This document shows positions 12,601-23,814 of a stretch of DNA of 64,000 nt, one piece after another (position 1 is the stretch's first letter; each line of letters opens with the position of its first letter). The DNA comes from Patiria pectinifera (lineage: Eukaryota > Echinodermata > Asteroidea > Valvatida > Asterinidae), in the NCBI GenBank assembly GCA_029964075.1, contig CM057144.1, positions 3,185,281 through 3,249,280 on the forward strand, given 5' to 3'. The position numbers and the translations under genes are program-made. The notes beneath the pieces were generated by a model. That model worked only from the letters and a program-made list of their open reading frames with translations, did not search any database and was not told the origin of the DNA.

Positions 12601-13475
12601 CTCGCGCGAGGCATGTACGTACCATACATGTAGCTAGGGTGTTTCACAAAACATGAAGTAGAATTGTTCAATCAAATCGTTGGAAATTCCTATAGTAATT
12701 GACTTGTTTTGACTTTTTGACCAAAAGGTATTACTATTGAATGGGAATAAATACAAGTACATGTGATTGGCCGGTATTACACAAAAATGTACATTTAAAA
12801 CTTGCTAGGGGGCCTGCTCGCCGATAATGACCCTTGCATTAGTTTCATATGAATATGTATGCCTACTCGGAGGATTATTTTGATGACGCGAACAGCATTG
12901 ATGCCTTCATAATCAGCAAGAAATTAATTTCATTCAAACGAAAAGTGGACAGTGTAAGAAAAACACTTTGACATGCGTGGACAGTTCGACTCAACACCAA
13001 CGTTCCATATTCCAAGTTATAAAATCCATGTTGAAGTATGAAATATTCATTTTTGGTCGCACAAAACATCAAGGAAATTTTCCTTCTCTTTCGTACAATC
13101 TTGTAAAGTATCATCAGCAGCCAGTTCACTCCAGGAAAAAAAAAAGTAAAAATCTAGAACCCTGTTACCTAATGACTGAGTCACATTGCAAATTGAAGTC
13201 AATTTTTGAACCGCAACAAACGCATAATGACATTGACGCATCGGGTCGTATCGCCAACGATCACGTTCGTCTTCCCACGGTTCGGCCCTGGCAACCATCC
13301 GTAAATTCTGATTCGATGCAATGGGATTATCGTTTCAGCCTCAGTCGCTTTAATCCAGTTTACGAGAAAGACCTCGGCCCAGAATTCCTAATCACATTTA
13401 CACATTAAAAAATTGCTCTTCTGCCCACCCACATTGTTAACATAGACTGACCCTGGGGGAATTCAAGTTTTCAAT
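9641..13475. other. No gene seen; hairpin at 11874-11905
   Basis: Scattered short open frames only. The 146-codon frame at 12968-13408 has no recognisable protein features. One perfect hairpin lies inside. Confidence 0.4.
11874..11905. repeat. Perfect 14-bp stem hairpin with GAAA loop
   Basis: CATTAGGGAGACAT, loop GAAA, then the exact complement. Related GGAGACA / TGTCTCC pieces occur at about 11941 and 35591-35632, suggesting a small repeat family. Confidence 0.75.
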
Positions 13476-14073
13476 TTAAAGGGCTCATGACATGAATTTT
13501 TCTAGGGAACATGTATCAGCATTTTGTGCAACTTTAACTACTTCTCCTTAATGCATGAAAACTATTTGAAGTCCCTTTTTGGTTAATTTTATTGAAAAGT
13601 GTACTTCTTTCAACGTTTAAAATTGTCCATGGTTTTCCTGACAAATGAGGGCACTGTTGCCCTGATGTCATTTCAGGAAGACACTGTTCAGGGGTTTTCT
13701 GTTTAAATTGTGAACCCAAAATTTGCTCATTGAATTCGTGAAAAAACTTTGTTCATTGGCTTATTATATAATGTACATGTCCTGAAACATGTACGTGTAC
13801 TGAAACAACGAATCACCAAAGAAAAGAAAATGTACAACAACAAAATATCAAAAATTTTGGCAAATTGTGGTGCTGAAATAGCTGTAACAGTGAGCTTTCT
13901 GCCCGAAATGACACCACATTTTTCGTCATGAATATGGAAATTTGCATAAGTAGCATACACGTAAAAACCAAAAAGGCACCAAAATGGGCTTAAAAATGGC
14001 AAAATGTTCATTGGACACAAAGGTGCATTTTCAAAGACTGCATAAAAACAATTACATTACATGGGCCCTTTAA
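13476..14073 (+). mobile_element. TTAA-flanked MITE family B, copy 1
   Basis: Bounded by TTAA, with inverted ends AGGGCTCATGACATG and AGGGCCCATGTAATG (right end complemented). About 600 bp, same body as 16688-17270 and 31235-32346. TTAA plus AGGG ends recall the Kolobok/T2 group of MITEs. Confidence 0.8.
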
Positions 14074-14133
14074 AGAGAGAAATTGCAATACATGTATATC
14101 AACTTTGCTGTTTTTGTTTCATTTTTTTTTTTG

Positions 14134-14156
14134 GGGGGGGGGGGGGGTGGGGGGTT
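14134..14156 (+). repeat. Poly-G tract
   Basis: A run of about 15 G, then T, then more G. Assembly length may be unreliable. Confidence 0.8.
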
Positions 14157-14425
14157 ACCATATACTTACATATGTAGCAAATGAAATTCTGAAGCTTGAT
14201 GATGCTGCTCATGTGAGTTTGCTACTGAAAACACTGCATTTCTGCTCCACTAAATATCATATTGATTTTAGCGGTTCAGTTACATGTAACCAAGTCAGGT
14301 TCAACCCATCATTGCACGTTAGCCATATATCCGAATTACTGTGCTATTCTCATTGATGTCTATGAGAACTCACTGCTTCAACCTCTTGTTAAAGGTAACA
14401 TACAAGCAGTATCTGACTGGCTCTG

Positions 14426-14930
14426 TTAAAGGTAATACAACATTGACAAACAACAAAAATCAAAAATACCAAATTATTATGAAATCCCGTAAGTGAATAA
14501 TGTAGGCCTATAGTCTCAAGCTTCTTGTAAAATCATGGCACCCGGTGTGCTGTCATTTTCAAGAAGGTTAAATTCTTGTATCAATTTCCAACGATGGTCC
14601 GCTGACAATCGTTGGAAAATAAACTGACCGGTTTTTTTTCTCAAATACTGCCCCCAATTTGCCAAATTTAGTTAGTCCGCACATTGTTTGGAATCGGTTA
14701 CACATCCATGAACGGATGCAAGCCAGCTAGTCTGGTTCTCAGACCTGACAATTTCCCGACATCCATAAATTGTTCCATTTCGTCTGAAGTAGGGTCAGGG
14801 AACCAGACTACAAGAACACATTTTTTTTCTTGGTTTTTCCAGCATCTATGAACACAAAACTTTAAACAGGTCATTGTAAAATCCATCCATTTCTGAAAAT
14901 TACAGCAAAAGCAAATGTTAGATATAACCT
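14426..14930 (-). mobile_element. TTAA-flanked MITE family A, copy 1, diverged
   Basis: Reverse-complement copy of the family best seen at 52767-53288. Its left end TTAAAGGTAATACAACATTG is clear; the other end is decayed. It contains the hallmark pair of inverted CTGGTTCCCTGACC-like blocks. Confidence 0.75.
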
Positions 14931-15549
14931 ACTGCATAAATTATTAAGGACAAATTGGAGTACACATAAAAGCTTTTATATTTTAGAATACCCCCATGGG
15001 ATTTAAACCTTAGCAACCACTATGCCAAACACAATGCCTACCTGTGCCATTTTACTGCCCTATATTAATCTGTTTTCAAGACTTTGGTCGGTTCCTATGA
15101 CAGTGGTCTTTGTTCCATTTTGCGGTCCCTAATGTGGCCGGATTAAGAGTTTCCTGCCAGTCAAGGGAAGGAAGATTGGGAATTTTTTTTTGTCTGAAAG
15201 GAATTCATTGTATTTGGGTGGAAAAAAATGAAATGATTTGTGTTGTTCGTGTTGTGTTTCTCACATTGATGAGAAACACACAACAAATTGTGTGTGATGG
15301 ACTGGACAAATTAAAGTGTAGGATAGAACTAATTCAAAAATGAGTTTAAACTGCATTCAATTATAGGGGACGTTGAATAACAGAGGACAATAGGGTCCCC
15401 AACTCCCGAAGGGGCCCAATTTGGCAATCGTGTACCAAACATATGGGAGGTCTTCCTAAAAACTTAAAGTACAAACAAAAGAGGGACAATAGGGGGTCCC
15501 CGATTCCAGGCAAAAACACACTTGGATGTACATGTACAGTGTACGCGTT

Positions 15550-15928
15550 AGGCCAAAAAAAAAAAGTCTCCGGTTTCTGGTATGGAGCTTGCCTAAAAAG
15601 TGGTGCGGCGACGCAGCTTTTTTTTCTTTTTTACCTGATTTTTTTGCTTCAAATGTTGGCTGATGACTGCAAATGGTGCCCGACTAAACTTAGTGCAAAT
15701 ATATGGGAGTCCAGAGAGGCTACATACATGACATAAAGCTTATTCTCGACCATAACCCAATCTAAAAACACATTAAAATTGTGCAGCAGTAGGATTCCAG
15801 TCAAACCAGCGAGTTTGGCGGTTTTGAGACACCATCTTTCATTGAAAAAAACCTTTTTCATTTTGCCGACGCGCATGGCTACGGCGACGTGCACGCATAC
15901 CAGAAACCAGATACTTTTTTTTTGGCCT
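15550..15928 (+). mobile_element. TIR element family D, copy 1
   Basis: Ends AGGCCAAAAAAAAAAAGTCT and a complementary CTTTTTTTTTGGCCT. Sub-terminal CCGGTTTCTGGTATG is mirrored by CATACCAGAAACC. About 380 bp; a second copy in opposite orientation lies at 47527-47898. Confidence 0.8.
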
Positions 15929-16687
15929 TAAACATTGTTTTATCAAAACCTTTCCATAATACATACGTACGTGTACATGTGATGGCAGCAATTTTTAGTG
16001 CAACTAATGCCTGTCAAACTACATGTCCATGTACAGTACATGTGGTACATGCATCGTTAAAGTTTAACAAAAGTAAATTGGGTTTTTTTAACTGAAGTAC
16101 CTGTACTCCTAGATTGCCAATTAAAAAATGATGAGAATTTATACAAAGTATACATGTGGGCTTGAAGTACATGTACATTGTACATTTTGTAGTCTACAGC
16201 ATACATTGATGCTCATTTAATAAAGTTTCACTGTTATATTATTATATTATTATATTCTGTCAGAGACACCTTTAATGCCTAAATTTGGTATGATAGTTAA
16301 TTTTAGGTTCTTCGTCAAGAAATATTTACATGCACTTGTATTAGATGTATGTACTGGCACTTTCGTTCATAAAATTGTGTAGGATTTTGCAGCAGTTTCA
16401 CACGTGTGTAAAATTACACCGCTGGCCATCTGTTGATGGCTTTCGCTTCCAATAACGACCGACACCGACTCATTAACCGCTGAAAAAAATTGTCTTGATT
16501 GTTTTAGCACATGTGAACTTACATGTATCATAGCTTTTCCTTATTTGCTGGCATATGTTTTCAGTAAGTTTAAAGAAGCATTCTGAGAGAATGTGCCAAT
16601 TTTGGCTCCAAAACGTGTTTACCACGAAATGATATTATTTGGAAAGATGTTAGAAAGTAGAATGTTAACGTTCATACATCTATACAT
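15929..16687. other. No gene seen; short (ATT)n tract
   Basis: Contains an ATTATATTATTATATT microsatellite at about 16234-16257 and scattered ACATGTAC motifs. Confidence 0.45.
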
Positions 16688-17270
16688 TTAAGGGCCATGC
16701 AATTTAATTTGTTTAATGCAATTATTAGAAATGCACCTTTGTGTCCCATTTACGGTAACCTTATTTTCAATTTTCGTTTTACTATTTTCAAGGGTATATT
16801 ATTGTGCCTTTTCTTCTTTTATGCTAACGTGAATTTGCATAAACCTGTATACACGAGCAAAAGTGTGTTGTCATTTCAGGCAGAAACCTCAATGTTACAG
16901 TTATTTCATCACCAATTTTCTGTCGTCAATTTTCTTTTCCGTGGTGATTCGTTGTTGTGTCAGTGCTTGGCAGTAGGCCAATGAGCAAACTTTTTCTCAC
17001 AGATGTTTTGAATGAGCAAATATTTGGGTTCACAATTTCAACAGAAAACCCCTAAACTGAACAGTGTAAGTTCCTGAAATGGCATCACAGCAATAGCGCC
17101 CTCAGTTGTCCGGAAAAGCATGGAACAGTTGAAATGTGTAAAAAAGTGGACTTTTCCATAAAATTTACCAAAAAGGAATGTCAAATAGTTTTTATACTTT
17201 TTAAGAAGGAGAAGAAAGTTGCACAAAATATGCTCCTATTAAAGAAAAATGCATTTCGTGAACCCTTTAA
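16688..17270 (-). mobile_element. TTAA-flanked MITE family B, copy 2
   Basis: Reverse-orientation copy of the 13476-14073 element. TTAA at both borders, end AGGGCCATGCAATTTAA, and shared blocks such as GAAACCTCAATGTTACAG and CACCAATTTTCTG. Confidence 0.8.
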
Positions 17271-17377
17271 AAAAATGCTCTTTACCTGAAAAAAAAGTCT
17301 CCAGTACAATATAAGTGTTTGAAACTTTGATGCAATCAATCATTATTTTCTCTTTTGTTTGTTTTTCTTTTCTGCAG

Positions 17378-17566
17378 TCTTCCAATGAACCCCTGACGCC
17401 ATATTTGGAACATCACCTTCCCGAACTCTACCAAACTTCTGGCAAGTTGTTGCAGAGAGAATCACCCGCCACCTTGACGACTCGTGGTGAAATGTGGGCG
17501 AAGGAAAACGCTACCTACGTCTTAACGATCCGTGTTTCGAGACATTTTACCGCGAGGTCGTTTTAA
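17378..17566 (+). CDS. Possible 3'-terminal exon, product unknown
   Basis: A very strong acceptor (pyrimidine tract 17346-17374 ending ctgcag) is followed by 62 codons to TAA (SSNEPLTPYLEHHLPELYQT...). AATAAA lies at 17703. A second frame is strikingly protein-like (NFWQVVAERITRHLDDSW, then a TGA, then YLRLNDPCFETFYREVV), so this may be a decayed exon. No donor or upstream partner exon was found and no family is recognised. Confidence 0.25.
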   Translation, partial: SSNEPLTPYLEHHLPELYQTSGKLLQRESPATLTTRGEMWAKENATYVLTIRVSRHFTARSF

Positions 17567-17708
17567 ACATTGGCTGTTTTATGTGCAAGTAGTATGTGTG
17601 CAAGTACATTGGGGAACTTTTTTAGTCTCTGTGAGTTTATTGTGACAAAAAAAACAAACTATGCAATCCGGAAGTGGACACCCATGTCAAAATGTATTTG
17701 AAAATAAA

Positions 17709-20535
17709 CTGGCATCTGGCAAGGCTGTATTATAGAAGATGTATGAATCTACATGTACCCATCTACTTGGATGATGGAGTGAATATCAAAAACAAGAACG
17801 ATGTTTGGAGCTGAAGAGGGATTCGTGAATGGAGATTTTGGATAGTGTGTATCTGGCTACTTCACCATGTTGGAAGCATGCTGAAAGACAAAAGCCATGC
17901 CGGTTATAAAGTTTCAAACATCTTGAATTTTTCTGTGCACCGTCTGCTGTACATCTAAAAACCCGTTCTCCGAGTCGGTTCTGATTTGGGAAAAACTGGT
18001 AACATGTCCCACGGACTATATTTCTAAAAGGCGTATCTACAATTAGATGCTTTGGATTTGGAGTATTAGAACACGAAGTGGTCATTGAAATGGATATATG
18101 CGGTGGAATTCACAATCACAGAAAATGAACCCAAAATGGCGTAATAAACGCAAAGAAAATGCAGAGTAAATCTAAGTGTGGATCGAAATCGATCCAGTGC
18201 GGGACTAAGCCACCGCAATCGGGCGAACCAGGCCCCGAATCAGGACAAGCGGGATTAATTCTTCAGATTTCTGTCTCCGACTCGGACCGTCGGCTTGAGC
18301 TATTGGACCGTCCCGGTCTGCGGGAGGGAAAAATCAATTCAACCGGAAGGTTTCCGCCAATATTTGAGAGACTTCTTATTCGGCCTCTAGAATTCATCAA
18401 GCGTGCATCAGGTGGCGGCCGTGAGGACAGACAACATTGTGGCGTCAAGTTTTCAGGATTGGGGGGGGGGGCGGAGAAGAGGGAATAGTCATCGCAGAGG
18501 AGTAACCGCTGTAGTATTGCGGATTACCAGGGGAAAAAAAAATAACATGGAATGTGTGGAGTGATAACATAAACATGCGATTGCCGACCGTGGGTTACCG
18601 GTGGAAATATTGGAATGGGAATTAGCTTGTCTGTATGCAAATATTGAGGGAATTTGGATGGAAGTTTTTATTGGGTTTGGAGGCCATGGTGGGTTTTTTT
18701 TTCCTGAGAGAAAAAAAGAAAATATTGACCACCACCTTCAATTTACGAAGCTACCAAACAGAATGGTGCTCTAATTTTATTGATAACCAAATTTTTTGTT
18801 CAAAGTGTTTGTATAATCCTGTCTGTTCATGATGATGATTGACAGCCCAATCTGACAGCTTACTTGAAGTTGAAAAAAAAAAATATTGGCCAAATTGTTT
18901 ATATTATAAATTTGACCTTTCTACCAACTTGTGGTGGAAAACACGTAGAATACATTTTGATGACCCGTTTCACCCATTTATATAGAAAACTTGATTGCTG
19001 ATGTATGCTCTTGGAACATCTATTAACCTTAACCTTCCCAAATCCTCCAAAATCCTCTTTGCAATATGGAGGATTTTATAGGATTGAGGCTAAATGGCAA
19101 AAGTGTGTGCCTGATTTTGAAGGATGCACTGTGTCAAGGTCTTGGGCCGGACCTTGTGTTGTTTATGCTCAGCCGTGCATAAATTAAGGCCTACATTATA
19201 CTTGAAATTCTCCGCACTGCTCCAGGATGTCACTGGCTCTGCCTCAACATGTTGACAGTGATTGCTGGAGGATTTTGCAGGATTGAGGCGGTGATCACCC
19301 CTCCAAGGACCACATTCAAGAAATAACGGAGGATTTTGCAGGAGGTTGCATCCTAGCAAAAATGCCTATGGAGTTAGGGTTAACAGTGTTTCAAACCTTT
19401 TGAATTTTTTTATTTATCAGTCCAGACCATTTACATAAAATAATTATAATATGAACGCTTATGTTCGGCGTGAGAACCGATAAAGCTAACTTTATTTGTC
19501 CAAATAATTCTTAAACATGATTGAAAACAAAAGACCTTTATCATGCTTCCACCATTTTAGTCATGTTCCCTGTATCCAATGACAGCACTGAATGATAATG
19601 TTTTCGTGCAAAAAGGAACCAAACTATTTTCCCTTCCAAATGGCTGCAACATGATAATGGTCTATAGCTGAAGAGTTATAATAGGACAATATGCCCATAA
19701 ATAAATGCCATAGCTCCATGGTAAATGTAATTATGTTCACCACGAGTCCGACCAGAAGTTGAGAAATCCCTGTTGTCCGCGGGAGGAAATGCCCCATAGA
19801 GTCGGTTAGGCCTGGCTCCTGCCTGATAATCAGCTTGCATTTCCTTCTGAAATTCCCTGGTGAAATTCTTCCTCCCGAAACTTTGTTTACATCAATATGC
19901 ATGTAGTTTAACTTGCCAAGTTTGGATCAGCAGCAAGGCATGATTGAGTACCTGTTCCCTACACTGGGTGGATCGGGTTTTGTTGGGGGGGGGGGAGCTT
20001 TGCGATAGATTGGTTATGACATATTTGGCTCAATTCGACACATTTCTCTTACGTTTCTTCAGACTTTCTCAACTACTGGACATTTTTTACCACAACCATT
20101 ACCATTGTCTGGCGTAAATGTTGGCATGAAAAGAAATCCGTCACTCTTCAAGTTTCTACTCCTCCCTCTTTAAGCCCCAAACCAACCCAACCCCCGTTCA
20201 AATCTTCAGTTCAAGGGCACTCCAAAAAATAAAATAAAAAATTCCTAACAATACAAAAAATACTCTGTCCACACATTGGTTTGAAAATATATTTACAAAT
20301 TGTGAATAACTTTTTTTTTTAAAGAAGGTTGCGAACATCCAAAATTGAAAAGCATTAAAATATATGAAGGTCACATAAATTATTGCATACATTTCAATTT
20401 AGGTGAACATGTGTGATGACTGCAGCAGTTCAGTGCATTCAGCATTGAATTCATATGTGTACGTCTGTATGACTGATGTAAAAAAATTATTACAAATTTT
20501 TTCTACTACATTGTACTTTCATGGCCAGTTAAATG
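17709..20535. other. No gene identified
   Basis: Includes a GC-richer stretch with an open frame at 18159-18488 (Gly/Arg/Ser-rich, no recognisable motif), a 10-G run at 18462, and GGAGGATTTTGCAGGATTGAG motifs repeated at 19070-19340. Also holds MITE C copy 2. Confidence 0.35.
19531..19665. mobile_element. MITE family C, copy 2
   Basis: Same inverted ends (AGACCTTTATCATG / CATGATAATGGTCTAT) and the same body as 6545-6723, with a short deletion in the right half. Confidence 0.65.
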
Positions 20536-21118
20536 TCAAGGGTTAATTGTCAAGTAAAAGCAGGTTACCAGCCAAAAATTGTCAAGTAAAAGCAGGTTAC
20601 CAGCCAAAAATTGTCAAGTAGAAGTAGCAAGGTAACCAGCCAAAAAAAGTCAATTTAAAAGCAGATTACCAGCCAAAAAAAAGTCTGAGTAAAATCAGAT
20701 AACCAGCCAAAAATTGTCAAGTCACAGCAGGTAACCAGCCAAAAATTGTCAAATAAAAGCAGGTTACCAGCCAAAAAATTGTAGAAGCAGCTAGGTGACC
20801 AGCCAAACAAGTCAATTTAAAAGAAGATTACCAGCCAAAAAAAAAAGTCTGAGAAAATTTAGATAACCAGCCAAAAATTGTCAAGTCACAGCAGGTAACC
20901 AGCCAAAAATTGTCAAATAAAAGCAGGTTACCAGCCAAAAAATTGTAGAAGCAGCTAGGTAACCAGCCAAACAAGTCAATTAAAAGCAGATTACCAGCCA
21001 AAAAAAAAGTCTGAGTAAAATCAGATAACCAGCCAAAAATTGTCAAGTCACAGCATGTAACCAGCCAAAAATTGTCAAATAAAAGCAGGTTACCAGCCAA
21101 AAATTGTCAAGTATAAAA
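20536..21118. repeat. Higher-order tandem repeat: about 33-bp subunits in 164-bp units
   Basis: Subunits share a core like GGTTACCAGCCAAAAATTGT. The landmark GTAGAAGCAGCTAGG recurs at 20781 and 20945 (164 bp apart), with a variant near 20617. The reverse-strand Gly-Trp-rich frame follows from the repeat. Confidence 0.9.
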
Positions 21119-23021
21119 AGGCAGGTAATGCCAGCCAAGTTGTTTGGTCATTTGTATTACAAGTCGGCCATTCTCCGATGAATTTTTGCTGCGCACATAA
21201 AGTAATTTTTGTCCAATTGTCATTGTCTGCGTACCATACATTGTTTTGTACATGTGGCTCTGTGAAAGCCCTTGCACAATTACTCTGCAATACATGAATA
21301 TTTTTTATAACTTCCCCAAAAGGCTTGAAACCAACGTCGCCATCTTGGTCTACTTCCACAAATGCATGATGAACTCATGAATGTACACCCTGCATGTCAT
21401 GGGCACCAGACAACTATAACCATGGGCTACATGCGTGTCCTCGATTTCAAGTTTGAAATATTTCATGAGTTGGCGAGAAATGTTCGCTTAATCGCAAGCC
21501 CACAATCTGTAACTGAGAATTATGTGCTTACAGGGTTTGATAGATGCAAAATATCTGTGCAAAAGTTGTAAGCACATAATGGTGATCCTTAGCACATAGT
21601 CCCTTGGTTAGTAGAGGCACGAAATCGGGCATGTACATGTAGTGTATTTACGCAAAATGAGGAAGACGGAAATCAAGAAAGATTTTAAGCCTTTAGTTTG
21701 TTTGAATGGTCATTATTTAAATATAGGGCGGTCAGTATAAAAGGGGAAAAAATGCAATATCTACAAAACGGAGGCTTGATATAATAAGTATTACAAAACA
21801 AATGTAAATTTTTGTCAACGTTTGTGTCTTCATAAGTATATATCTGTAAAGGTTTTAGGTAAAAGAGGGAATTCCATTTTCAAGCTTTGGGATCGTTCGC
21901 TTTTGTTCTGCTTATCTTTATTTCCATATTATCCCCCTTTTTTGAGCAATACTTTTTAATCCATTGCTTTTTTTGTACTGATGTCATTTCGGTTTGCATG
22001 ATTCTAAGGTGTTACATGTATTTTCATGTGCCAAATACTTGTTTCTCGACATTTTTTTTTAAACTAAAACATAAACACCTTTCATCTTTCACATCTGTAA
22101 ACATGTAAATTACAACTTGTAACTTTTTTTTTTGCAAAGGTCTACCAGTATCTCTGTACAAACTAACTGGATATATGTTGCCGAACTTTTTTAGAATAGA
22201 TGTGTAAAACTTATTGTTTATATTGTACATGTATATCGTACGTTTAATTAATTTAACACTCAAAATCTTTGCTGTACTTGTATAGCTCTGTAAAGTGATT
22301 ATCGAAAAAGAAATGGGATTTCGTCCTCTTTGCCTTGTTTTATTTCACCGGGATGTAATTAAGAGGGGGAAATACATAACTTCTTTGAAAATATACATTG
22401 TATTTAAAATAAAATTTACAGCATGGAAAAAAATTATTTTATGAAAATGTAATATAGGCTATTTTTATGATGTAAGAATAATCAGCATATTTTGTGATCC
22501 CTAACCTACGGATTTGAGGGCATTGGACTTTTTCTGTGTGAAAAACTCCTTTGCAGGTAATTGCATACAATTTTCGGTTATGATGTCCAATAGCATATGT
22601 GCAGAAACTTAAAAGATTGAATCAAGCTGTTTTGCGTTTACGGCCTGAACATGACCTTTCTGTAATTTTCTTTAAATATTACCATTATTTTAACACGTCC
22701 CATCTCTAAATTATAAGGTTCATGTTTCGAAAACATTTTTTTAAATTATCTGTAATGTTGCCTCTGTCGATGAAACATTTGGACCGATGTTAACAGTAAT
22801 TATCATTTTCAAACCATCGAGAGAAAATTAAATTCCAAATTTAACCAATTTCGTATTAAATGTCAATGAAATTAATGAACCGCCACACTTATTGACTGGT
22901 GCTGTAATGTAGAGCGAGATTTAAAAGCTGGATATGATGTTTCTAGAATGTTAAATTGTCAAATTAGAAAATCAGTATTTGTACAATGTACAGATGAATC
23001 TAATTTTTGAGTTAAAGATAA
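21119..23021. other. No gene seen
   Basis: AT-rich sequence with short open frames only. Confidence 0.4.
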
Positions 23022-23551
23022 TATACAACATTTGCTTTTGCTGTAATTTTCAAAAATGGATGGATTTGGGGGTTAGTATTTTACAGCAAATATTGTTACA
23101 CTGACCTGTTTAAAGTTGGGTGTTCATAGATGCTGGAAAAACCAAGAACAAAAATGCTGTTCTTGTAGTCTGGTTCCCTGACCCTACTTCAGACGAAACA
23201 GAGCAATTTATAGGCATCAGGGAGTTGTCGGTTCAGGGGGCTAGACTACCTGTAGCTGGCTTGCACCCGTTCATGTGTAACCGATTAAAATTTACTAACA
23301 AAATGTGGACTAACTAAATTTGGTAAATTGAGGGCAGTATTTGAAGGGGAAAAAATAAGTTTTGTCCAACGATGGCCGGCCAACCATCTTTAGAAATTGA
23401 TAAAAAAAAATCCACTTTTCTGGAAAATGATAGCACACCAGGTGCCATGATTTCACGTAGTGCTTGAGACTATATTCACTTACAGTCAAGTAAGATATTT
23501 CATACTAATTTGGTAATTTTGATGTTTGCGAATGTTGTATATTACCTTTAA
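23022..23551 (+). mobile_element. TTAA-flanked MITE family A, copy 2
   Basis: Starts TTAAAGATAATATACAACAT and ends GTTGTATATTACCTTTAA. Body shared with the copies at 14426, 31288 and 52767. Confidence 0.8.
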
Positions 23552-23814
23552 AAGGTGTACTGTCGATGCTATTTTTGAGTTTCGCCCGAAATGATGGATT
23601 CATGTTAAAATTGCTATTTTTCTAGCAGTACAAAAGTAATCCACATTTGAATGAGACATTGAATGACAATAAAATCACCCCAGCTGATGTAGCAATAGAA
23701 TAAAATTTCACAAAATTTTGGAATAGACTCGGTCCTGTCTCCCTATTAAAAAAAAATTGAGAGAAAAAAAACCACATAAATTTGTCGAAGACCATGGACA
23801 GTACATCTTCAAGA
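23548..23814. mobile_element. Third TTAA-type element abutting MITE A copy 2
   Basis: Left end TTAAAAGGTGTACTGTCGAT, and right end CAGTACATCTTCAAG complementary to it. The two elements share the TTAA at 23548-23551. Sub-terminal ATTTTTGAGTTTCGCC resembles 1024-1040 and 46675. Confidence 0.5.

Noticed and set aside
12968-13408. 146-codon frame
   Set aside because: No similarity or motif recognised, no splice sites, and typical composition for chance.
20828-21100. Reverse-strand frame rich in GNLLLFDNFW and GW
   Set aside because: Product of the 164-bp satellite; not a protein repeat because the frame shifts between units.
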